Positions 59,901-64,000 of a stretch of 64,000 nucleotides of DNA are shown here, one piece after another. How positions within the stretch are numbered: the stretch's first letter is position 1; each line of letters starts with the position of its first letter. Source of the DNA: Elusimicrobiales bacterium (GTDB taxonomy: Bacteria > Elusimicrobiota > Elusimicrobia > Elusimicrobiales > Elusimicrobiaceae). The notes beneath the pieces are model-generated. The model saw only the letters and a program-made list of their open reading frames with translations. It made no database searches and had not been told where the DNA came from. A program made the position numbers and the translations under genes. Location: NCBI GenBank assembly GCA_041651175.1, contig JBAZJT010000004.1, positions 100,529 to 164,528 of the forward strand, written 5' to 3'.

Positions 59901-62900
59901 TGCAACACGGTCTTTGTGATACTGCTGTTGCCCAATGTTACGCTGTTGCTCCCGTTACCCCGGGCCGCATAGCCGATAACAACTTCATTGCTGCCGCCGT
60001 CCGCGGACGGTCTTGCATCGGTACCCAGGTAAACTGAATTGACCGAGGTCGCATTCTGTCCGGTTCCCGCGCCGTAATACATGCCCGCCTGGCTGCCGAT
60101 AGCGATATTATTGCTGCCCGTGGTGTTGTAGAAGAGCGCTTCATAACCATCAGCCGAATTATTGGCGCCGGTGGTGTTGCCGGCAAGCGCCTGATAACCG
60201 TTGGCCGTGTTATAGCTGCCCGTGCTTTGGCCGGACACGCCCAGCATCGCATACATGCCGGTGGCGGTATTATCGCTGCCTGTGGTGTTTTGGCGAAGCG
60301 CCTGATAGCCGTTGGCGGTATTCTGCAAGCCTGTGGTGTTGTACTGAAGCGCCTGATAACCATAAGCGGCGTTATTGCCGCCCGTGGTGTTGCCGGCAAG
60401 CGCCTGATAACCATAAGCGGCATTATTGCTGCCCGTGCTTTGGCCGGACACGCCCAGCATTGCCTGATAGCCGGTGGCGGTATTCTGTGCGCCTGTGGTG
60501 TTGTAGGCAAGCGCGGCGGCGCCGCCGGCGGTATTGTTGCTGCCCGTGGTGTTGTACTGAAGCGCGTTGACGCCGTTGGCGGTATTATTTGTACCCGAAG
60601 AGTTGGTGTAAAGCGCCGAATAACCGATGGCGGTATTGAGAGCGCCCGTGGTGTTGCCCTGTCCGGCACCCTTCCCGAAAAAGCTGTTGTAAGAGCCGTC
60701 GCTGCCGCTCGTATAGGAGGAACTCTGGCCGCCCCCGCCGATGAATATGTTATAACCGGTTGCGCTGGCCGGCTTGTAGCTGCTTACCAGAATGTCTTGC
60801 CCGCTGGTGGTGATGTTTACCGCGCCCGTGAATGTCTGTGTAGCCGACCACGTATGTGCGCCGGTCTGCGTGCCGGCCAATGTCGGATTCGGATACGTCC
60901 CCGTCAAATCACCAGCCGCTGAACCGGCAGGCGCAACGCCGCTGATGGTTACATTCGTGGCCGCAGTAACCCGCCCTTTAGCGTCAACCGTAAGCTGCGC
61001 TACCTGTGTGGTGTTACCGTAGCTGCCTGAAGTTACACCACTAGTCGCCAATGTCGGATTCGGGTAGGTACCAGTGAGGTCCCCCGCCGCCGACCCGCCG
61101 GGCGACACATTCGTCAGCGCGGACCCGTTGCCCGAAAACGCCGTAGCCGTAACCGTCCCCACCACCTGCAAAGCCGTTGACGGATTGATTGTCCCTATCC
61201 CCACGCTCCCCTGCAGCACGGTCTTGGTAATGCTGCTGTTGCCCAACGTCGCGGTGTTGCTCCCGTTGCCTATGGCCGAAGCGCCAATTACGATTTCATT
61301 GGTCTCAGCATCAGCCGCAGGCCTTGCCTCGTAACCTATGTAGATCGAACTGGACGGCGTCTGGTTATGCCCCGGTCCAGCTCCGTAAAGCAGGCCGGCA
61401 TTAACTCCAACAACCGTGTTATACGCTCCCGTGGTATTATATGCTGCCGCATTGACGCCCACAACCGTGTTATAGCTGCCCGTATTAGTGTAAAGCGCGG
61501 AATTGCCAATGGCAGTATTCCAATTGCCGGAACTTTGCCCGGAAACACCACGCAACGCTTCCTTGCCAACGGCGGTATTGATGATGCCCGTGGTATTGTA
61601 GTAAAGCGCCTGACTGCCAATCGCAGTATTGGAAGCTCCTGTGGTGTTGTCGTTACCGGCATCCACTCCGAAAAAGCTGTTATAGGACCCATCGCTGCCG
61701 CTCGTATAGGAGGAGCTCTGACCGCCCCCGCCGATGAATATGTTATAACCGCTGGCGCCGGAAGGCTTGTAGCTGCTCATCAGAATGTCTTGTCCGCTTG
61801 TGGTGATATTCACCGCGCCCGTGAATGTCTGCGTAGCCGACCACGTATGCGCGCCGGTCTGCGCGGTCGCTAAAGTCGGGTTGGGATAGGTCCCGGTTAA
61901 GTCACCCGCCGCAGCGCCGGAGGGTGCAACACCGCTTATAGTCATATTCGTAGCCGATGTAATGCGCCCTTTCGCATCCACCACAAGCTGCGGAACTTGT
62001 GTGGTGTTGCCATAGCTGCCTGAAGTTACACCACTGGTCGCCAGCGTCGGGTTCGGATAGGTGCCGGTTAAGTCGCCAGCCGCTGTCGTGGTCGTATAAA
62101 TACCGTTCGTCACGGTCGCCGCGTTGCCGGTGATACTGCCGATTATGCTCTGTGAGAATGTCTGCGCCGCGCTCCATGTATGCGCGCTGCCTTGCGCGGT
62201 CGCTAAAGTTGGATTCGGATAGGTCCCCGTCAGTTCGCCCGCCGCGCTGCCGGACGGAGCCACCCCGCTGATGGTTACATTGGTCGCCGAAGTGATGCGC
62301 CCTTTCGCGTCAACCGTAAGCTGCGCAACCTGCGTGGTATTGCCGTAGCTCCCTGAAGTTACGCCACTGGTCGCCAGCGTCGGGTTCGGATAGGTCCCTG
62401 TAAGGTCGCCCGCTGCCGCGCCGGACGGCGGCCCGCCCACCTGACTGCCGTTCCAGTACAGGCTGCCGCCGTTATTGTACAGTGCAGCCGTCGTGTTTGT
62501 CGGCACACCCGCCGCTATCCGTACGCCAGTGTTGCTGCCGGAACCGGTTACATCCAAAGCGTTCGCCGTCGGCGCTGTCGTCCCTATCCCGACACTGCCG
62601 TACAGCACGGTCTTGGTAATGCTGCTATTGCCCAATGTTACGCTATTGCTCCCGTTACCCCGCGCCGCATACCCGATGACAATTTGATTGGTCTCTCCGT
62701 CCGCTGCTGGCCTTGCGTCAGACCCCAGATACACCGAATTGGAACCCGTCTGGTTCTGCCCGGTCCCTGTTCCGTAATACATGCCGGACGCATGGCCCAA
62801 AGCCGAGTTGTAATTACCTGTGGTGTTGTACTCAAGCGCATACATGCCCACCGCATTATTCCAACTACCCGTGGTGTTGTACTCAAGCACGGATGCGCCA

Positions 62901-64000
62901 TTGGCGATATTGAAACGCCCAGACGTGTTGGACACCAAAGCCTGATAGCCGACGGCGGTATTGTAATTGCCTGTTGTGTTGGAACTGCCGGCATTTATCC
63001 CGAAAAAGCTGTTGTAAGAGCCGTCGTTGCCGCTCGTATAGGAAGAACTCTGCCCGCCGCCGCCAATGAATATGTTGTAACCGCTTGCGCTGGCCGGCTT
63101 GTAGCTGCTTATCAGAACGCTGTCCCCGCTTGTATTGACCCTCACCGCGCCGGTGAACGTCTGCGACCCGCTCCAGGTATGCGCGCCGGTCTGCGAAGTC
63201 GCCAATGTCGGATTCGGGTAGGTACCGGTCAAATCACCAGCCGCGCTGGTCGTCGTGTATATACCATTCGTAACCGTCGCCGCGTTGCCCGTTATGCTGC
63301 CTACGATGCTCTGGTCAAATGTCTGCGCGGCGGACCACGTATGCGCACTGCTCTGCGCGGTCGCTAAAGTCGGGTTCGGATAGGTACCCGTCAGTTCGCC
63401 CGCCGCATTGCCGGTGGGCGCCGCGCCGGTTACTGTTACATTCGTAACCGAGGTTACGCGGCCTTTCGCGTCCACCGTAACCTGCGCCACCTGCGTCCCG
63501 TTGCCGTATGTCCCGCTGGTTACCCCGCTGGTGGCCAGCGTCGGGTTCGGATACGTCCCCGTCAAATCGCCCGCTGCCGTCGTGGTGGTATAGATACCGT
63601 TGGTAACGGTAGCCGCGTTGCCGGTGATGCTGCCGATTATGCTCTGGCTGAACGTCTGCGTTGCACTCCACGTATGCGCGCTGCCTTGCGCGGTCGCCAA
63701 TGTCGGGTTGGGATAGGTGCCGGTCAACTCGCCAGCAGCGTTACCGGCAGGCGCAACACCGCTGATGGTTACATTCGTAGCCGCAGTAACACGCCCTTTA
63801 GCGTCAACCGTAAGCTGCGCAACCTGCGTGGTGTTACCGTAGCTGCCGGAGGTTACCCCGCTAGTCGCCAGCGTCGGGTTCGGGTACGTGCCGGCCAGGT
63901 CCCCCGCCGCGCTGGTCGTCGTGTATATACCATTCGTAACCGTCGCCGCGTTGCCCGTGATGCTGCCTACGATGCTCTGGTCAAATGTCTGCGTAGCCGA
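53936..64000 (-). CDS. Giant repetitive fibre/adhesin with C-terminal S74 chaperone domain (N-terminus beyond right edge)
   Basis: The frame stays open to the right edge, so at least 3,355 residues are present and the start is missing. Two repeat classes alternate: collar-like units AAGDLTGTYPNPTLATSG, then VTSGSYGNTTQVAQLTVDAK; and beta-roll units of the type TTGSNNTANGYQAL, as in YadA-like heads. Seven blocks end with NSVYLG-x-DARPAAD and IVIGYAARGNGSNSVTLG. The C-terminus has NYYHNSDERLKTDI, the catalytic Ser of the S74 intramolecular chaperone, then a heptad coiled coil (residues about 60 from the end). Such domains trimerise and self-cleave. No phage structural genes are nearby, so a surface adhesin is likelier than a prophage tail fibre. 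Confidence 0.88.
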   Translation of the reverse strand, partial: SATQTFDQSIVGSITGNAATVTNGIYTTTSAAGDLAGTYPNPTLATSGVTSGSYGNTTQVAQLTVDAKGRVTAATNVTISGVAPAGNAAGELTGTYPNPTLATAQGSAHTWSATQTFSQSIIGSITGNAATVTNGIYTTTTAAGDLTGTYPNPTLATSGVTSGTYGNGTQVAQVTVDAKGRVTSVTNVTVTGAAPTGNAAGELTGTYPNPTLATAQSSAHTWSAAQTFDQSIVGSITGNAATVTNGIYTTTSAAGDLTGTYPNPTLATSQTGAHTWSGSQTFTGAVRVNTSGDSVLISSYKPASASGYNIFIGGGGQSSSYTSGNDGSYNSFFGINAGSSNTTGNYNTAVGYQALVSNTSGRFNIANGASVLEYNTTGSWNNAVGMYALEYNTTGNYNSALGHASGMYYGTGTGQNQTGSNSVYLGSDARPAADGETNQIVIGYAARGNGSNSVTLGNSSITKTVLYGSVGIGTTAPTANALDVTGSGSNTGVRIAAGVPTNTTAALYNNGGSLYWNGSQVGGPPSGAAAGDLTGTYPNPTLATSGVTSGSYGNTTQVAQLTVDAKGRITSATNVTISGVAPSGSAAGELTGTYPNPTLATAQGSAHTWSAAQTFSQSIIGSITGNAATVTNGIYTTTTAAGDLTGTYPNPTLATSGVTSGSYGNTTQVPQLVVDAKGRITSATNMTISGVAPSGAAAGDLTGTYPNPTLATAQTGAHTWSATQTFTGAVNITTSGQDILMSSYKPSGASGYNIFIGGGGQSSSYTSGSDGSYNSFFGVDAGNDNTTGASNTAIGSQALYYNTTGIINTAVGKEALRGVSGQSSGNWNTAIGNSALYTNTGSYNTVVGVNAAAYNTTGAYNTVVGVNAGLLYGAGPGHNQTPSSSIYIGYEARPAADAETNEIVIGASAIGNGSNTATLGNSSITKTVLQGSVGIGTINPSTALQVVGTVTATAFSGNGSALTNVSPGGSAAGDLTGTYPNPTLATSGVTSGSYGNTTQVAQLTVDAKGRVTAATNVTISGVAPAGSAAGDLTGTYPNPTLAGTQTGAHTWSATQTFTGAVNITTSGQDILVSSYKPASATGYNIFIGGGGQSSSYTSGSDGSYNSFFGKGAGQGNTTGALNTAIGYSALYTNSSGTNNTANGVNALQYNTTGSNNTAGGAAALAYNTTGAQNTATGYQAMLGVSGQSTGSNNAAYGYQALAGNTTGGNNAAYGYQALQYNTTGLQNTANGYQALRQNTTGSDNTATGMYAMLGVSGQSTGSYNTANGYQALAGNTTGANNSADGYEALFYNTTGSNNIAIGSQAGMYYGAGTGQNATSVNSVYLGTDARPSADGGSNEVVIGYAARGNGSNSVTLGNSSITKTVLQGSVGIGTINPSTALQVVGTVTATAFSGNGSALTNVSPGGSAAGDLTGTYPNPTLATSGVTSGSYGNTTQVAQLTVDAKGRVTAATNVTISGVAPAGSAAGDLTGTYPNPTLAGTQTGAHTWSGSQTFTGAVNVTTSGQDVLISSFKPTGAIGYNIFVGGGGQNSSFTSGSAGSYNSFFGATAGISNTSGAFNTAFGYASQHGVTTGLGNIGVGVAALYYNVTGSNNTAIGHYSMFGASAQSSDNNTAVGSQTLYSNTTGGNNTANGDQALYYNTTGSQNTAIGASAMLGVSGQSTGSYNTANGYQALRGNTTANYNAAYGYAALYSNTTGEQNTAIGQSALYYNTAGNYNTATGSGALSANTGSNNTANGFLALYNNTTGAYNTAVGNEAGRYYGAGTGQNATPSNSVYLGYDARPAADAETNEIVIGSTARGNGSNSATLGNSSITKTVLYGSVGIGTVNPTANALDVTGSGSNTGIRIAAGVPTNTTAALYNNGGSLYWNGSQVGGPPSGSAAGELTGTYPNPTLATAQGSAHTWSAAQTFSQSIVGSITGNAATVTNGIYTTTTAAGDLTGTYPNPTLATSGVTSGSYGSGTQVAQLTVDAKGRVTAATNVTISGVAPAGSAAGDLTGTYPNPTLATAQGSAHTWSAAQTFTDAVNITTSGEDILISSYKPSGAVGHNISIGGGGQSSSYTSGGDGSYNSFFGRYAGSGNTTGNANTAIGYAALYTNSSGIANTANGVSTLKYSTTGGYNSAYGYQALVYYTTGNYNTAIGGNAMLGVAGQSTGGYNTATGYSALAGNTTGVNNAAFGVNALNFNTTGNNNTANGYQAMLGVSGQSTGGDNSAFGAAALGGYTTGANNSAFGYAALYHITTADNNIAMGYNAGRYYGTGTGQNATSYNSVYLGTDARPSADGDSNEIVIGYAARGNGSNSVTLGNASITKTVLQGSVGIGTINPSTALQVVGTVTATAFSGNGSALTNVSPGGSAAGDLTGTYPNPTLATSGVTSGSYGSGTQVAQLVVDAKGRITSATNVTITGAAPTGNAAGDLTGTYPNPTLATAQTGAHTWSAAQTFSTAIAVTNYINFYDAASATFLGNGAGAGNLSDGYYSTFVGYQAGNSNTTGDSNTFVGMEAGKANTTGSDNSGFGLQALYTNIAGVQNSAFGERALFYNTGSDNAAFGYYAGYKTTGNYNTAIGANALKENTTGSNNTATGMYAMLGVSGQSTGSYNTANGYAALAGNTTGANNAAYGYSALYSNTTGTQNTAIGADALYYNTTGANNTATGMYAMQGVSGQSTGSNNAAYGYQALYGNTTGTGNSATGTAALYSNTTGNYNVAMGYNAGRYITAGGANQTTANSVYLGYDTRPAADGDTNEIVIGYNARGNGSNSVTLGNTSVTRAVISNLMNVDNAVAGTFLGNAAGAANASDGLYNTLVGCQAGNATTTGDSNTANGYRALLYNTTGGNNTAIGYGAIFGVSGESAGNNNTAVGAAALGFNTGSNNTGVGVSALGSNTANYNTAVGMQALLYNTSGANNTANGYQAMYGVSGQSTGGNNTANGYQALYGNTTGAGNAAFGYRTLYYNTTGGYNTAIGYQAGMYYGTGTSQNLTPTNSVYLGYDARPAADAETNEIVIGYAGRGNGSNSATLGNASITKTVLQGSVGIGSTAPVAKLDVIGTTWLNNSSGDTGLRALGTTIAAAPGSNYSSGTDPGDALRTLTVVATGSTRPAILTLRSVDGGYNGFWDLVADPNTSKFYLSVPGSVPALTVTTGNLIGIGSTAPAGRLDVAGTFYTEAGSIRMRAQDGSNEGAEITMTGAGSNGSFTFDNYGGDGRFFWNDSSAHTMSIFNAGAGSAKLTVTGDVYANNYYHNSDERLKTDINTSKGLDIITKLRGVSFKWKSDGQRDDGIIAQELEKVMPEAVRTTREGFKVVSYDAMAAPMIESVKELKAASDRQDEEMKALRAENAAQAEAIRALTNRLKALEDKQGK
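54900..63740 (-). repeat. Near-identical DNA modules within the giant fibre gene
   Basis: Blocks of about 190 bp at 56931-57120, 59771-59960 and 61081-61270 are almost identical at nucleotide level, encoding the GGSAAGDL to TKTVLQGSVGIG region. Many shorter units (the YNTA-G-QAL type, about 45 bp) repeat between them. The third-position identity points to recent duplication or gene conversion. Confidence 0.85.

Noticed and set aside
54792..63600. Numerous open frames of 60-330 codons on both strands within the fibre gene
   Set aside because: They are frame shadows created by the repeated DNA; none has a plausible start or known motif, while the long frame ends in a clear S74 domain.
55000..63700. 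Regular repeats that could be mistaken for a CRISPR array or satellite DNA
   Set aside because: The repeats stay in one open frame, have no constant-length unique spacers, and encode the fibre repeats; there are no cas genes.
53936..64000. Prophage tail region
   Set aside because: No terminase, capsid, portal, tape-measure, lysis or integrase genes are in the window; the S74 domain alone does not show a phage.

Overview
The window comes from a GC-rich Gram-negative-type bacterium. The envelope genes (outer-membrane efflux protein, periplasmic adaptor, alpha-2-macroglobulin) point to two membranes. I could not assign a phylum from sequence alone; Elusimicrobiota or a similar deep-branching lineage is my best guess and is inference only. 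There are no rRNA or tRNA genes, no CRISPR array, no transposase and no phage structural genes apart from a fibre-like protein. Almost all genes lie in tightly overlapping operons.

Region by region. (1) 1-369, minus: the N-terminal part of a class A (PAP2-type) acid phosphatase, followed by a nested inverted-repeat element (382-708). (2) 702-10356, minus: an operon reading LPG-synthase-like membrane protein, gamma carbonic anhydrase, receiver protein, endonuclease III-family glycosylase, TPR protein and a giant alpha-2-macroglobulin. (3) 10578-15026, minus: two exported proteins of unknown function and an overlapping operon yciH - UPF0173 - yjbQ - ybgC - glycosyltransferase. (4) 15211-22256, plus: alpha/beta hydrolase, an exported HExxH protein, a putative lipoprotein, a zinc-ribbon/FGE-domain protein with a family 2 glycosyltransferase, a clostripain-like protease and a glycerophosphodiester phosphodiesterase. 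(5) 22505-29158, minus: a macromolecular-synthesis operon hinT-rpsU-dnaG-rpoD-hpt-ftsH. (6) 29214-41327, minus: five consecutive very large Gly/Ser/Ala-rich, membrane-tethered proteins that I do not recognise. This is the best candidate for an undescribed system. (7) 41420-50586, minus: an M16 protease, a TolC-like protein, an HlyD-like adaptor, two ABC ATPases and two ABC-2 permeases (a YbhGFSR-like exporter with the ATPase split in two). (8) 50617-53079, plus: a canonical promoter, a compact three-way-junction leader RNA, a DUF3800 gene, birA and queG. (9) 53063-53422, minus: a second stand-alone receiver protein; then a repeat-rich intergenic region. (10) 53936 to the right edge, minus: at least 3,350 residues of a repetitive fibre/adhesin ending in an S74-type self-cleaving chaperone domain.

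Two themes cross the regions. Dispersed palindromic elements of about 160 bp with 18-bp terminal inverted repeats sit at 475-635, 22257-22414 and 53557-53717; one of them supplies the stop codon of the alpha-2-macroglobulin gene. Several genes have a -10-like hexamer only 6-9 nt before the start codon, which suggests leaderless transcription. Everything here was read by eye from the sequence; no database search was run.
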